This document shows, in pieces, positions 26,384-35,755 of a stretch of 64,000 bases of DNA (positions are counted from its first letter, which is position 1; each line of letters starts with the position of its first letter). Under the pieces are notes generated by a model. The model saw only the letters and a program-made list of their open reading frames with translations, had not been told where the DNA came from and did no database searches. The position numbers were made by a program, and so were the translations under genes. The DNA is from Hydromicrobium sp964517765 (GTDB lineage: Bacteria > Actinomycetota > Humimicrobiia > Humimicrobiales > Humimicrobiaceae), in NCBI GenBank assembly GCA_964517765.1, contig CAZFEN010000002.1, positions 26,048 to 90,047 on the forward strand, in the 5' to 3' direction.

Positions 26384-27406
26384 TTAAACTTCAGATTTAA
26401 ACTTTCTTTTCATTAGTTTATTGACAGATTCTATCGGACTTAAATCTTTATAAATAATCTCATAAACACATTCGGTAATCGGAACTTCGATATCCAGTTT
26501 TCTAGAAATCTCATATACAGCTCTGGTAGTATTAACCCCTTCTGCAACCATGTACATATTTTCAAGAATTTTCTCTATTCTGTCACCACCTGCTATCCTC
26601 TCACCTACGCATCTGTTCCTGCTGTTTTTACTTATGCATGTTGCTATAAGATCTCCCATTCCCGCTACTCCTGAAAATGTCAAAGGATTGGCACCGAGCC
26701 TGTTTCCAAGTTTAGCAAGTTCATGCAGTCCTCTCGTGATTAGAGAAGCCTTTGTATTTGCTTTATATCCCATACCATCAGAAATTCCCGCTGCTATTGC
26801 TATTATATTTTTAACTGCTCCGCCGATCTCGACACCGACAATATCCTTATTGGTATAGACTCTGAATTTGTCTGTAGATACTATAGGCTGAATGTATTCT
26901 AATGTCTCTCTACTATATGATGCAGCCACCGATACGCTGGGAAGTCCCTGTGCAATCTCCGAAGCTATATTAGGACCGGATAATACACAGATCTTTGATA
27001 TAGATTTTCCTGGCAGGCATTCTTCCATTACCTGCGATAATCGTAAATTGGTTCCAATCTCAAGTCCTTTTGCCACATTTAATACACATTTTATATGCTT
27101 GATATTCTCTCTTATAATTTCATTAAAATTATTGATTATTTCTCTCAAAGTATGGGACGGGACCGAAAAAATTATGATTTCCGGATTTCCGAAACCATCC
27201 TCAGGTTTTATGAACGGTATGACATTTTCAGGTATATATAAATCACCTGTATATTTTTTATTTTTTCTCGATCTTTTTATTTCTTCATAAGTATCTTTAC
27301 TTCTTGTCCATAAATTGATCACGTACCCTTTTCCCGCAAGAATTACCGATAGAGTTGTTCCCCAGCTTCCGGCACCGATTATAGTTATATTAATCTTTTT
27401 ATTCAT
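26384..27406 (-). CDS. gpsA: Glycerol-3-phosphate dehydrogenase [NAD(P)+]
   Basis: Makes sn-glycerol 3-phosphate for phospholipids. 340 residues. The N-terminal dinucleotide motif is GAGSWGTTLS. The catalytic region contains GAVKNIIAIAAGISDGMGYKAN, and the C-terminal helix begins with the typical TFSGVAGMGDLIATC. It is the last gene of the tyrA-aroA-...-der run. Its product feeds the acyltransferase encoded in the same operon. Confidence 0.96.
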   Translation of the reverse strand: MNKKINITIIGAGSWGTTLSVILAGKGYVINLWTRSKDTYEEIKRSRKNKKYTGDLYIPENVIPFIKPEDGFGNPEIIIFSVPSHTLREIINNFNEIIRENIKHIKCVLNVAKGLEIGTNLRLSQVMEECLPGKSISKICVLSGPNIASEIAQGLPSVSVAASYSRETLEYIQPIVSTDKFRVYTNKDIVGVEIGGAVKNIIAIAAGISDGMGYKANTKASLITRGLHELAKLGNRLGANPLTFSGVAGMGDLIATCISKNSRNRCVGERIAGGDRIEKILENMYMVAEGVNTTRAVYEISRKLDIEVPITECVYEIIYKDLSPIESVNKLMKRKFKSEV

Positions 27407-27425
27407 AATCCTTTTATCTTTAAAT

Positions 27426-28742
27426 TTAGTATTTAAACTTAAAATATATGGGGGTACCCATAAAACCGAATTTATCTCTTATGCTGTTTTCAATATATCT
27501 TATAATATTTACTTTTCTTTTTACATCCATATTCGAATAAACCAAAAAAACCGGAGGTGAAGATTTTATCTGTCTTATAAATTTTATTTTGAATCTCTTA
27601 CCTTTTATAAAAACACCCGTTGTTTCCTGATCCTGTTTCTTAAAAAAGCCTGTAATCATGTTATCGGATATTTCTTTTTTTCTCTCAATCATAAGCTTAT
27701 CTATCATTTTTATGATATTTCCAATCCCCTTTTTTGCCAGTGCACTTATCTTTAAAAAAGGAATATAATTTGCGAATTTAAGTTTTAAATGAAACATGTT
27801 TGTAATATTATCAATTGTTTCTCTATCAGCTATATCGATTTTATTAAAAATAACACAAATGCTTAAGCCCTTCTCTATGCAGGTTTCTATTATTCTAACA
27901 TCCTGTTCGGCTACTTCTTTGCTGCAATCTATAAGTACAAGACTTATGTCCGATTTTTCTATTGCTCTTAATGTGCGGAGCCAGCTATAATAGTTCAGAT
28001 CTTCTTCTTTTTTCTTTTTTCTTCTCATTCCGGCAGTATCTATAAATTTATAAATCTTATTATTTAATCTCACCATGCTGTCTATGCTATCTCTTGTGGT
28101 CCCTTCTATCTCATCTACTATCGCTCTTTCGTCTCTGATAATAGTATTAAACAATGTCGATTTTCCTGTATTCGGTTTTCCAAGAATACAAATAGCAGGA
28201 ACTTTTTCCTCTTCATATTTATATATATCAATAGAATCTTTTTTAAATTTTGAAACAATTTCATCCAGAAGATCTCCAGTATTTGTGCCGTGCAGCGCAG
28301 ATATTTTTACCGGATATCCAAAACCAAATTTTAAAAAATCTTCAATATAGAAATCCCCTTCTTTATCATCATACTTATTACCTGTAAAAATGATTTCCTT
28401 ATCTGTTTTTCTCAGCAGTGACGCTATTTCTTCATCAATAGGAGATACAGGCTGTTTCAGATCAACCATAAATATAATAATATCCGATTCGTCTATAGCT
28501 TTTTTTGTTTGCAGAAATACCTGCATATCCATCCTTTGTTTTGATTTCAAATCTATTCCACCCGTATCCAGCAAATAAAAAATCTTACCGTTCCAATCGG
28601 TCATGTAATATTTACGGTCCCTTGTGATCATTGGATCTTTATGCACAATTGCTTCGCTTTTTTTACATATTCTGTTTATCAGAGTGGATTTACCTACATT
28701 TGGTTTTCCGATAATAGCAACTTTTGGTATGTTCTCATTCAT
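27426..28742 (-). CDS. der: Ribosome biogenesis GTPase Der (EngA)
   Basis: 438 residues with two G domains in tandem: P-loops GKPNVGKSTLINR (near residue 12) and GKPNTGKSTLFNT (near 185), each with a DTGG or DTAGM switch and an NKxD motif. A KH-like domain ends the protein. It acts in late 50S assembly. The order cmk...der on the same strand is shared with actinobacteria and other Gram-positives. Confidence 0.97.
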   Translation of the reverse strand: MNENIPKVAIIGKPNVGKSTLINRICKKSEAIVHKDPMITRDRKYYMTDWNGKIFYLLDTGGIDLKSKQRMDMQVFLQTKKAIDESDIIIFMVDLKQPVSPIDEEIASLLRKTDKEIIFTGNKYDDKEGDFYIEDFLKFGFGYPVKISALHGTNTGDLLDEIVSKFKKDSIDIYKYEEEKVPAICILGKPNTGKSTLFNTIIRDERAIVDEIEGTTRDSIDSMVRLNNKIYKFIDTAGMRRKKKKEEDLNYYSWLRTLRAIEKSDISLVLIDCSKEVAEQDVRIIETCIEKGLSICVIFNKIDIADRETIDNITNMFHLKLKFANYIPFLKISALAKKGIGNIIKMIDKLMIERKKEISDNMITGFFKKQDQETTGVFIKGKRFKIKFIRQIKSSPPVFLVYSNMDVKRKVNIIRYIENSIRDKFGFMGTPIYFKFKY

Positions 28743-28770
28743 ATGATATCATCCGTAATTAATCCAATAT

Positions 28771-29880
28771 TTAATTAATTATTTCTCTTATAATACTATG
28801 ACCATCTTCGGATATTATTTTTATTCTGCCGTTGATTTCTTCAATATCTTTTCTATTGAAATCATCAATTGTAAGATTTTCTTCATTAAAAATTCCTGCG
28901 GGAACAAGTATCTTTCCAAATTTTTTAGTGTTCTCTTCACATAAAGTCGACTTTATATCCTGTCCGCTTAATAGTCCTGTCACTTTTATATTACCGCCCA
29001 GGAATTTATTCTCTACTTCTAATACTTTAACACAGGAAACTATTTTTTTCCCTGCTGTTTTTGATTTTTTGGCAAGATTATCCAGGGACCTGTCTATTAC
29101 CTTTTTCCCATATTCAGATGTGACCACCAGTATCGGTCCTTTGTCACTGCCGGATTTATCAGCAAATTGATCAAATTTTATCTCTTCATCTATTTCCTTT
29201 AAGAAAACGGTACTCTTCCCTATTCCGTTTTCAATCTGATAAAAATCCCCATAGTATTTATATTCCGGGAAATCAATACCTGCAAGGATATAGAACTCAT
29301 CCGAAAGAAAAATATTTACTGATTTTTTTAAAGACCTGTGCTTTTTTTTAAAATCGTTTATTTTATTAATTATTTTCAGAGCATTTTCTCCGGTATAAGG
29401 TCTTATTTTAGAATTTTTATTAAATTTTGTGACGCCTACAGGCACAATACCTATTGATAATATGTTTTTAAAATCGCTGATCAAGGCCAAAAGAGTTATA
29501 TCCAGATCTTTACCGTCATTGATTCCTGGACAAAGCACTATCTGGATATTTGTTTTTATATTATTTCTATCGAGGATCTTTAGATTTTCCGGTCCGGAAG
29601 TATTTTTTTTATTATTAAAAATAATCTTTCTTATGTCTTTGTCTAAACTATGTATGGAAACATAAAGAGGTTCCAGCCTGTATTTTATTATTTTGCTTAA
29701 ATCTTTTTCAGTAACATTTGTAAGAGTTATAAAATTGCCATACATAAAGGAAAGAAGGTAATCATCATCTTTCACATATAATGAAGGCCTTAAATTTTCG
29801 GGAAGCTGTTTTATGAAACAAAATATACAATTATTCTTGCAGGTCTTTATTTTTTTTGATACTAATTTATAATTTTTCAA
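28771..29880 (-). CDS. DUF512 radical SAM-like protein, short form
   Basis: 369 residues. The motif CKNNCIFCFIKQLP near the N-terminus is the radical SAM-like cluster of DUF512 proteins. The middle (LYVSIHSLDKDIRKI, QIVLCPGINDGKDL) and the C-terminal DUF512 part (LSDEFYILAG...YYGDFYQIENGIG) agree. Family members usually begin with a PDZ-like domain of about 60-80 residues; this one starts right at the cluster, so that domain is missing. The start is TTG and overlaps the end of ispH by 14 bases. Function unknown; the family sits next to der in many genomes. Confidence 0.85.
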   Translation of the reverse strand: MKNYKLVSKKIKTCKNNCIFCFIKQLPENLRPSLYVKDDDYLLSFMYGNFITLTNVTEKDLSKIIKYRLEPLYVSIHSLDKDIRKIIFNNKKNTSGPENLKILDRNNIKTNIQIVLCPGINDGKDLDITLLALISDFKNILSIGIVPVGVTKFNKNSKIRPYTGENALKIINKINDFKKKHRSLKKSVNIFLSDEFYILAGIDFPEYKYYGDFYQIENGIGKSTVFLKEIDEEIKFDQFADKSGSDKGPILVVTSEYGKKVIDRSLDNLAKKSKTAGKKIVSCVKVLEVENKFLGGNIKVTGLLSGQDIKSTLCEENTKKFGKILVPAGIFNEENLTIDDFNRKDIEEINGRIKIISEDGHSIIREIIN

Positions 29881-30718
29881 TAGCTTTTTTTACATCTAAT
29901 ATATCCTCTACCGGAGTAGATGCACCCCCGCTGATTCCTACTTTATTTACCTTTTTAAACCATTCAGGCTTGATTTCCCGATTACTTTCTATATGATAGG
30001 TCTTCTTATTTATTTTTTTTGATATGGATGTGAGGTTTCTTGTATTGGCGCTGTTCTTCCCGCCAACTATTATCATTACATCGACTTTTTTTGCCAGTTC
30101 TTCGGTGGAATTCTGTCTGTTTCTTGTTGTATCGCAAATAGTATTATAAACAATAAGTTCTTTTGTTCTTTTTAACGATTTACCACTTATCATAATCAAA
30201 CGGTCCAGTATTTGTGTGGTTTGAACCACAATTCCTATTTTTTCTTTTTCAGGGAGTCTTTCTGCTTCGGCTTTATTTTCAATTACTGTATAATTTCCAT
30301 TTAAGATATAATCTCTTATTCCCATTACTTCAGGATGCTTTTTATTCCCGATAATAATTACGAAGTACCCATTACTGCCAAGCTCCGCGGCTCTTGCCTG
30401 AGCTTTTTTTACAAATGGACATGTGGTATCAATGATCTTTATATTCTTTTCTTTAATTTCTTTTATTAGATTTGGGGACATACCATGGGATCTTATTATA
30501 AAAATACTGCCGGGTTCTATTTTTTTTAGATTCTGGACCGAAATTAAGCCCCTTTCAGCCAGACTATGCGAAACTCCCGAGTTATGAATGATGGATCCAA
30601 GTGTAAAAACTTTTATTTTTTTATTGACCTTATTTTCTTTAAGTATTTGCTCTGTTATTTTTAGAGCTCTCTTTACACCAAAACAATATCCTGAATATTT
30701 TGCAGTTTTTATTTCCAT
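29867..30718 (-). CDS. ispH: 4-hydroxy-3-methylbut-2-enyl diphosphate reductase
   Basis: Last enzyme of the non-mevalonate isoprenoid pathway; reduces HMBPP to IPP and DMAPP. 283 residues. The three iron-sulfur cysteines are in GYCFGVKRAL (Cys12), DTTCPFVKKA and NTICDTTRNRQ. The substrate-binding His residues are in HNSG and RSHGM. The pathway's products feed the prenyl synthase gene at 60625-61533 and MiaA. Confidence 0.97.
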   Translation of the reverse strand: MEIKTAKYSGYCFGVKRALKITEQILKENKVNKKIKVFTLGSIIHNSGVSHSLAERGLISVQNLKKIEPGSIFIIRSHGMSPNLIKEIKEKNIKIIDTTCPFVKKAQARAAELGSNGYFVIIIGNKKHPEVMGIRDYILNGNYTVIENKAEAERLPEKEKIGIVVQTTQILDRLIMISGKSLKRTKELIVYNTICDTTRNRQNSTEELAKKVDVMIIVGGKNSANTRNLTSISKKINKKTYHIESNREIKPEWFKKVNKVGISGGASTPVEDILDVKKAIEKL

Positions 30719-30737
30719 ATATTAAAAATTTTACTTC

Positions 30738-31385
30738 CTATTTTATCTTTTTATATAACTTATTTATTTCTTCCATCGTCTTATCCAATATTTTATTTAT
30801 TGCTTCCTTTTTAGCGTTGTCCTTCACAATATCATTAATATCTATTATATCCCCTACTATTAACTTTATCTTAGGAAAGAATATTCTCTTATGTGGTTTC
30901 TGTATTATTTTATTTGTACCGCTCAAAGCCATCGGTAAAATAGGTGCACACGAGACAGCCGCTATGAATCCTATGCCTTTCTTACCCTCTCTCAATATGC
31001 CGTCCCTTGACCTTGTACCTTCCGGGAATAAGCCAAGAGCATTTTCTTTATTTAAAATTTCAAATGAAGTGTGAAACGCTCTCCTGTCAAAAGATTGACG
31101 TTTGACAGGGAAAGCATTTAAAAAAGTTATGAGAGGTCCCATAATCTTACTGCTGTATAACTCTTTTTTTGCCATAAAATAAATACACCTGGGTATAAAT
31201 GCTCCTACTAATAATGCATCCAGAAAACCTATGTGGTTTGAGCATATCAATAATTTACCTTTTCGGGGCACTTTAAATAAATCTATTGTCTGAACTCTAA
31301 ATAATAAAATAAATATTACTTTAAGAAACAATTGTAAAGCTTTATAAAATGCAAGATAGGATTTACTATGTTTTGTTTTTAACAT
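30738..31385 (-). CDS. plsC: 1-acylglycerol-3-phosphate O-acyltransferase (PlsC-like)
   Basis: 215 residues, a typical short bacterial LPLAT enzyme. The catalytic H-x4-D motif is NHIGFLD and the substrate motif is FPEGTRSRDG. A hydrophobic N-terminal segment (about 14-30) suggests a membrane-bound enzyme. It makes phosphatidic acid from lysophosphatidic acid. Its 5' end overlaps cmk by 20 bases, so the two are translationally coupled. Confidence 0.93.
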   Translation of the reverse strand: MLKTKHSKSYLAFYKALQLFLKVIFILLFRVQTIDLFKVPRKGKLLICSNHIGFLDALLVGAFIPRCIYFMAKKELYSSKIMGPLITFLNAFPVKRQSFDRRAFHTSFEILNKENALGLFPEGTRSRDGILREGKKGIGFIAAVSCAPILPMALSGTNKIIQKPHKRIFFPKIKLIVGDIIDINDIVKDNAKKEAINKILDKTMEEINKLYKKIK

Positions 31386-32064
31386 TTTTTTCCCTTAAAT
31401 ATAATTTTTTTATCCTGTCTACTACTTCTCCTATCGACATTTCAGAAGTATCAATGACAATTGCATTTTCAGGGATTATAAGCGGACTATTCTTCCTGCT
31501 GCTGTCTATTCTGTCTCTGCTTATGATTTCATTTTTTATCAGATCTCTCTCCGAAAACTGTTCCTGACTCCTTACCTGAAGAACTCTTCTCCTTACTCTT
31601 TCATTTAAATTTGCAGTAAGATATATTTTTAAAGTTGCATCAGAACATACAACACTTCCGGTGTCTCTACCCTCAAGTATGGCATTGCCCTCCTCTATGA
31701 ATTTTTTCTGCAGATCAACAAGATAATTTCTCACTCCAGATAATTTTGAAACAATAGAAACTGCAGATCCTACTTCCCTGCTTCTGATTTCATTGGTGAC
31801 ATTTTTTCCGTTTAACCTCACAGTTGTATATTTATCTGCATCCACGGATTTGCTGTCTAATTCAAGATCTGTATTTCTTGCAAGTTCCAATATTGATTTC
31901 TCATCCCGGTAATTTATTTTATTTCGCAGTGCAAGAAGTGTTACCGCTCTATACATGGCACCTGTATCAATATATTTAAAATTCAATTCTTTTGCCAGAA
32001 TTTTGGCTACTGTACTTTTACCGCTCCCTGCAGGTCCGTCTATTGTAATAATATTTTCGGGCAT
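31366..32064 (-). CDS. cmk: Cytidylate kinase
   Basis: Phosphorylates CMP and dCMP. 232 residues. It begins with ITIDGPAGSGKSTVAK (P-loop) and has YIDTGAMYRAVTLLAL, the GRDTGSVV segment and RVRRRVLQV expected for bacterial Cmk. It lies between aroA and plsC in the minus-strand operon. Confidence 0.97.
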   Translation of the reverse strand: MPENIITIDGPAGSGKSTVAKILAKELNFKYIDTGAMYRAVTLLALRNKINYRDEKSILELARNTDLELDSKSVDADKYTTVRLNGKNVTNEIRSREVGSAVSIVSKLSGVRNYLVDLQKKFIEEGNAILEGRDTGSVVCSDATLKIYLTANLNERVRRRVLQVRSQEQFSERDLIKNEIISRDRIDSSRKNSPLIIPENAIVIDTSEMSIGEVVDRIKKLYLREKNVKNKT

Positions 32065-32122
32065 TATCTGAGCAATATAATATTTAAATATTGTAAAATC
32101 ATTTTGATAGCATTAATCTAAT

Positions 32123-33412
32123 TTATTGTGACATAATCTTCTTTAGATTATATATGAAGCCCGGAAAGGAGGTATTGATACAATCGGAATCAAGAATAGT
32201 CACATTTCCTTTTGAAAGCAGAGCCAGTATCGAAAGAGACATTGCCACTCTGTGGTCCATAAAGCTTTCTACCACTCCCTCACCCGCTCGAAAATCAACA
32301 TCTCCCTTTATTATCATGCCATCTTCTTTTTCTTTTATATCTACTCCCAGTTTTTTAAATTGACTTACGATAGACTTTATTCTATCGCTTTCTTTAAACC
32401 TTAATTCTCCTGCATCTCCGATCACTGTTTTTCCTCTTGCTGCTGCTGCTGCGACGCATAATATTGGAATCTCATCAATTATGCCTGGAATTTTTTCCTT
32501 CCCTATTTCTATGGAATTTAATTTACTCGAAAATGCTTCAATGTCCACAACCGGCTCATTGTTTATAATTCTCTGATTTTTTATAACTATTTTACCGCCC
32601 ATTTGTCTGAGAATCTCAATGAAGTAGCTTCTGATAGGATTCATACCAATGTCTTTCATCAAAGTATGGGAATTTTTCAAAACAAGAGCGGCTACAATAA
32701 AGAAAGCCGCCGAAGAAATATCTCCCGGAATGTAAATTTTCCTCGCACTTAATTTTTTACCTGGATTTAATTTTGTATATTTACCATCATAGGTTATATC
32801 GGCTCCAAAATACTGAAGCATGCGTTCTGTATGATCTCTTGAGACCTGGGGCTGTATTATCTCGGTTGTCCCCCTGGCATTAAGTGCTGCCATAAGAATA
32901 CAGGATTTGACCTGAGCGCTCGATACTTTTAGTTCAAATTTTTTCCCTTCAAGATCCTGATTTCCGATTATTACCAGGGGAGCTTTTGTATTGTTCTCTC
33001 TCCCATTGATTTTTGCACCCATTTCCTGCAGCGGTTTTATTATTCTTCCCATCGGTCTGCTATTTATTGATTTATCTCCGCTTAAAACCGACATAAAATT
33101 AGTCGCAGATAATAAACCGCTCATTATTCTGATTGTAGTTCCGGCATTTCCCACATCCAGTATTTCATCGGGTTCCTTTAAGTTCTTAATGCCCTTTCCG
33201 TACACTATTAAATTACCGTTTATTTTTTCTATTTTTACGCCTAATTTATTTAAAATATCCAGGGTTTTTATACAATCCTGACAGAATAAAAAATTTTCTA
33301 TCACCACATTATTGTGGGTTATGGAAGATAAGATCACGCTTCTGTGAGAAATTGACTTATCGCCGGGAATTTTAAATTCTCCTTTTATATTTTTTACTCC
33401 ATGTATTTCCAT
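32123..33412 (-). CDS. aroA: 3-phosphoshikimate 1-carboxyvinyltransferase (EPSP synthase)
   Basis: Sixth step of the shikimate pathway. 429 residues. It begins with GDKSISHRSVILSS. The signatures LDVGNAGTTIRIMSGLL and RDHTERMLQYFG, and the C-terminal RFKESDRI are present. Ala in the GNAGT motif is the ordinary residue. It follows tyrA after 2 bases, so both are surely one transcript serving tyrosine synthesis. Confidence 0.97.
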   Translation of the reverse strand: MEIHGVKNIKGEFKIPGDKSISHRSVILSSITHNNVVIENFLFCQDCIKTLDILNKLGVKIEKINGNLIVYGKGIKNLKEPDEILDVGNAGTTIRIMSGLLSATNFMSVLSGDKSINSRPMGRIIKPLQEMGAKINGRENNTKAPLVIIGNQDLEGKKFELKVSSAQVKSCILMAALNARGTTEIIQPQVSRDHTERMLQYFGADITYDGKYTKLNPGKKLSARKIYIPGDISSAAFFIVAALVLKNSHTLMKDIGMNPIRSYFIEILRQMGGKIVIKNQRIINNEPVVDIEAFSSKLNSIEIGKEKIPGIIDEIPILCVAAAAARGKTVIGDAGELRFKESDRIKSIVSQFKKLGVDIKEKEDGMIIKGDVDFRAGEGVVESFMDHRVAMSLSILALLSKGNVTILDSDCINTSFPGFIYNLKKIMSQ

Positions 33413-33414
33413 TA

Positions 33415-34536
33415 TTACTCACCAAACACTTTTTTTACACTTACTTCGTAACCCGTTTTTTCAATTGCTTCTTTCGTAATCTTACCGGCATCTTCACCTT
33501 GAACAAGTACTTTAAGGATTCCTCCTCCACTGAATTCCGTTGAATGAAAAATAGATATGTCTTCAATGTTTATTCCATGCGAACTTATAGCCTGTGTTAT
33601 CTCGCTTAAAACTCCTGCTCTATCAGTCATGGAGACTCTGATTTCATATAGCTTCGAAATGTCCTTCTCCACATATTTAGGAAGGTTGACTCTGGCTTTT
33701 TGAGCTTTGAGGTAATGATTTTTTATTGATTTGGAGTCTCGCTGTTTAAGAAATATCTTAAATTTTGAAAGATATTTTATATAATTATCTATTGATTTTA
33801 TTAATACTTCTTTATTTTCCAGACTTATATCCAGCCACATTTTCGTATTGGCAGCAGCTATTCTGGTCATGTCTCTAAAACCCCCCGCACATAGTTTAAA
33901 TAAATTTTTCATCTTCTTTTGTTCATCATCTATCATGTCAACAAGGTTTGTTGAAAGGATATGAGGCAAATGACTGATAAGTGCTACATTTTCATCATGT
34001 TCCCTCGGATTCATAGAGATCACTTTTGCACCGATTTTCGTAAATAAGGAGTGCAGCGCAACAAGTGGTTCGGATACAGTAATATCGGTAGGGGTAAGAA
34101 TATAAAACGTATTCCTGAATAATTCCGGAGTGGCGCTCAGGATACCTTCATTCTCGGATCCTGCCATTGGATGTCCTCCTATGAAAAATACACCTTCGGG
34201 TAATATTTTGCTTATTCTTTGAACTATCTTTTCTTTAGCGCTTCCTACATCCGTAATAATCGCTCCCTTTTTTAAATAATTCTTAATATGTTCTACAACT
34301 TCGACTATTTTACTTATCGGAGTCGCTATTATTATTAAATCTGCGTCAGACGCAGCTTCTTTATAATCTCTGGCAATAATATCGATTACGTTTCTGTATT
34401 TGGCAATATTCATTGCTTCACCTTCTACATCGTAACCGGTAATTTTGAAATCCTTACCTGTATTTTTTAGAGATAAAGCCATAGATCCGCCAATAAGTCC
34501 GAGTCCTATTACGGTTATTTTTCTAATATTTTTCAT
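33415..34536 (-). CDS. tyrA: Prephenate dehydrogenase with ACT domain
   Basis: Converts prephenate to 4-hydroxyphenylpyruvate for tyrosine. 373 residues. The NAD motif is GLGLIGGSMALSL, and the catalytic region includes GGHPMAGSENEG and the active-site histidine in LISHLPH. The C-terminal ACT domain (about 297-373, IRVSMTDRAGVLSEITQAISSHGINIEDI) points to feedback control by tyrosine. First gene of the long minus-strand operon that ends with gpsA. No leader RNA or T-box is visible upstream on that strand. Confidence 0.95.
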   Translation of the reverse strand: MKNIRKITVIGLGLIGGSMALSLKNTGKDFKITGYDVEGEAMNIAKYRNVIDIIARDYKEAASDADLIIIATPISKIVEVVEHIKNYLKKGAIITDVGSAKEKIVQRISKILPEGVFFIGGHPMAGSENEGILSATPELFRNTFYILTPTDITVSEPLVALHSLFTKIGAKVISMNPREHDENVALISHLPHILSTNLVDMIDDEQKKMKNLFKLCAGGFRDMTRIAAANTKMWLDISLENKEVLIKSIDNYIKYLSKFKIFLKQRDSKSIKNHYLKAQKARVNLPKYVEKDISKLYEIRVSMTDRAGVLSEITQAISSHGINIEDISIFHSTEFSGGGILKVLVQGEDAGKITKEAIEKTGYEVSVKKVFGE

Positions 34537-34731
34537 TTTATGACAGTCCTATAATAAGAATACTGATATTATCAGAAGTTTATAGAAATATTTTAATACT
34601 ATATAAAATTTATCATATTTTGTGAATAACAATTTAATTGGTATTATTTATTTTACTATAGTTTTTATTTTTATTAATTAAAAAAAATATATTAATTTTC
34701 TGAAATCTTGTGAATTTTTCTACTTAATCTA

Positions 34732-34760
34732 TTGACAACATTTTTCAATTTTGATATCTT
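34732..34760 (+). promoter_or_regulatory. Strong promoter of an orphan small RNA
   Basis: TTGACA (34732-34737) and TATCTT (34755-34760) are spaced exactly 17 bases. It reads away from tyrA and toward the converging YhfC-like gene, and the only thing downstream before a terminator is a non-coding stretch. Predicted start near 34767. Confidence 0.75.
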
Positions 34761-34766
34761 TTTATC

Positions 34767-34934
34767 ATCCAGGAAGAGGAGGCAACTTTTAAATATAACT
34801 GATATTTATTTTCGAAAGAGAGTAAGTGAGAGGTTAATAATTTGAAAAGTCCCTGAGAAAAGTTCCCGGATATGCCCCGAGATGTTTAGTAGTCTAATGC
34901 GCTAGCTATGACAAAAGATAACTCGGGGTTTTTT
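34767..34934 (+). ncRNA. Orphan small RNA of about 168 bases, family unknown
   Basis: The stretch between a good promoter and a strong terminator has no reading frame of note and lies in a 436-base intergenic space. The 5' part holds a perfect AGGAGG at 34777-34782 with no start codon at the right distance. AACTTTT (34784-34790) pairs with AAAAGTT (34858-34864) and extends by GG/CC after one mismatch; an alternative partner, AAAAGT at 34845-34850, competes for the same bases. Between the arms is an A/G-rich internal region. The length and long-hairpin shape would suit a 6S-like RNA, but there is no decisive motif. The SRP RNA tetraloop region, tmRNA, T-box and common riboswitch signatures were looked for and not seen. 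The rest of the gap (34537-34731) is plain AT-rich DNA. Confidence 0.65.
34875..34934 (+). terminator. Terminator of the orphan small RNA
   Basis: CCCCGAG (34875-34881) pairs perfectly with CTCGGGG (34922-34928), followed by six T residues (34929-34934). The 40-base loop can form a smaller inner hairpin around GCTAGC. The loop is long for a plain terminator, so the 3' domain may have structure of its own. It is oriented only for plus-strand transcription: the minus side lacks a T run. Confidence 0.75.
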
Positions 34935-34972
34935 AATGGAAAAAATGTTACTGACAACCGGAGCTATTTATT

Positions 34973-35719
34973 TTATGCCTCTTTTATTTCAACTTCGCTT
35001 TTCCTGGGTCTTAAAATGTAAATAATGGCAATACTTATTCCGGCAAAAATAAACAACATTACTTCAGACAGAAAAATTCCAAATCTATAATTTATATAAA
35101 TTGCTACAAAATCTATTATCATATGATATAGTATCGAAACTAAAATAAAATAATATTTTCTCTTCAGGAAAGCATACATAACCAGAACAGAAAGAGAAAT
35201 CTGGATAGCAATGGTTAAAATTCTTTCCAGTGCACCGACGAGCGGCAAATACCAGGCAATATCGGCTACTTGCTGCAATAAATCTGCAGGTAAGATACCT
35301 GGAAATAGTCTGTAAATAATAAAGTTGACCAGAACCGAAATACCGACAAAAATCATGGATTCTCCCCCGCCGCCATGCCCTATTCCATACATTACTGCTT
35401 TTTCATAGCTTCTCGATTTTATAATAAACCCAAATGCCAGTGCTCTTACTCCTTCTTCGAAAATCCCTGCAGTAAACGACGCAAATAAACCAGCCAGCAT
35501 AAGAGCCATAACCCCGGTAAAATTACGCCCGATATATAAGGAAAAAATATTGTTAAGCGGTATTCTACAAAGCGAAACAAGAAATAGAAGAATTCCAAGA
35601 AAAAACAATGCCCAGGAAACCTTATATTTTTTCCACATATAGAATGCGAGTATTACTGGCACGCCTATTTCTATCGCAATAGAAACTATATAAGAAATGT
35701 TGATAAGTATATCATCCAC
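34973..35719 (-). CDS. YhfC-like intramembrane protease family protein
   Basis: 248 residues, about seven hydrophobic segments, so an integral membrane protein. Polar motifs inside the membrane, EEGVRAL (about residue 88), GHGGGGES (about 114) and LYHMIIDF (about 200), match the YhfC/PrsW/CAAX-protease type arrangement of Glu and His residues. Such proteins may cut membrane anchors or act in signalling; the substrate is unknown. The next gene upstream on this strand is a c-di-GMP signalling protein, 36 bases away, probably in the same operon. Confidence 0.75.
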   Translation of the reverse strand: MDDILINISYIVSIAIEIGVPVILAFYMWKKYKVSWALFFLGILLFLVSLCRIPLNNIFSLYIGRNFTGVMALMLAGLFASFTAGIFEEGVRALAFGFIIKSRSYEKAVMYGIGHGGGGESMIFVGISVLVNFIIYRLFPGILPADLLQQVADIAWYLPLVGALERILTIAIQISLSVLVMYAFLKRKYYFILVSILYHMIIDFVAIYINYRFGIFLSEVMLFIFAGISIAIIYILRPRKSEVEIKEA

Positions 35720-35755
35720 TTTTTGACCTCACCTGGTCAAATAACGATACTACTT

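Noticed and set aside
34537..34731. Possible T-box or other leader for the tyrA-aroA operon
   Set aside because: No T-box sequence, specifier-like loop or terminator hairpin was found on the minus strand in this stretch.
34936..35025. Small 29-codon frame on the plus strand just after the small RNA terminator, starting MEKMLL
   Set aside because: It begins right after a terminator, has no ribosome binding site, and overlaps the 3' end of the YhfC-like gene on the other strand.
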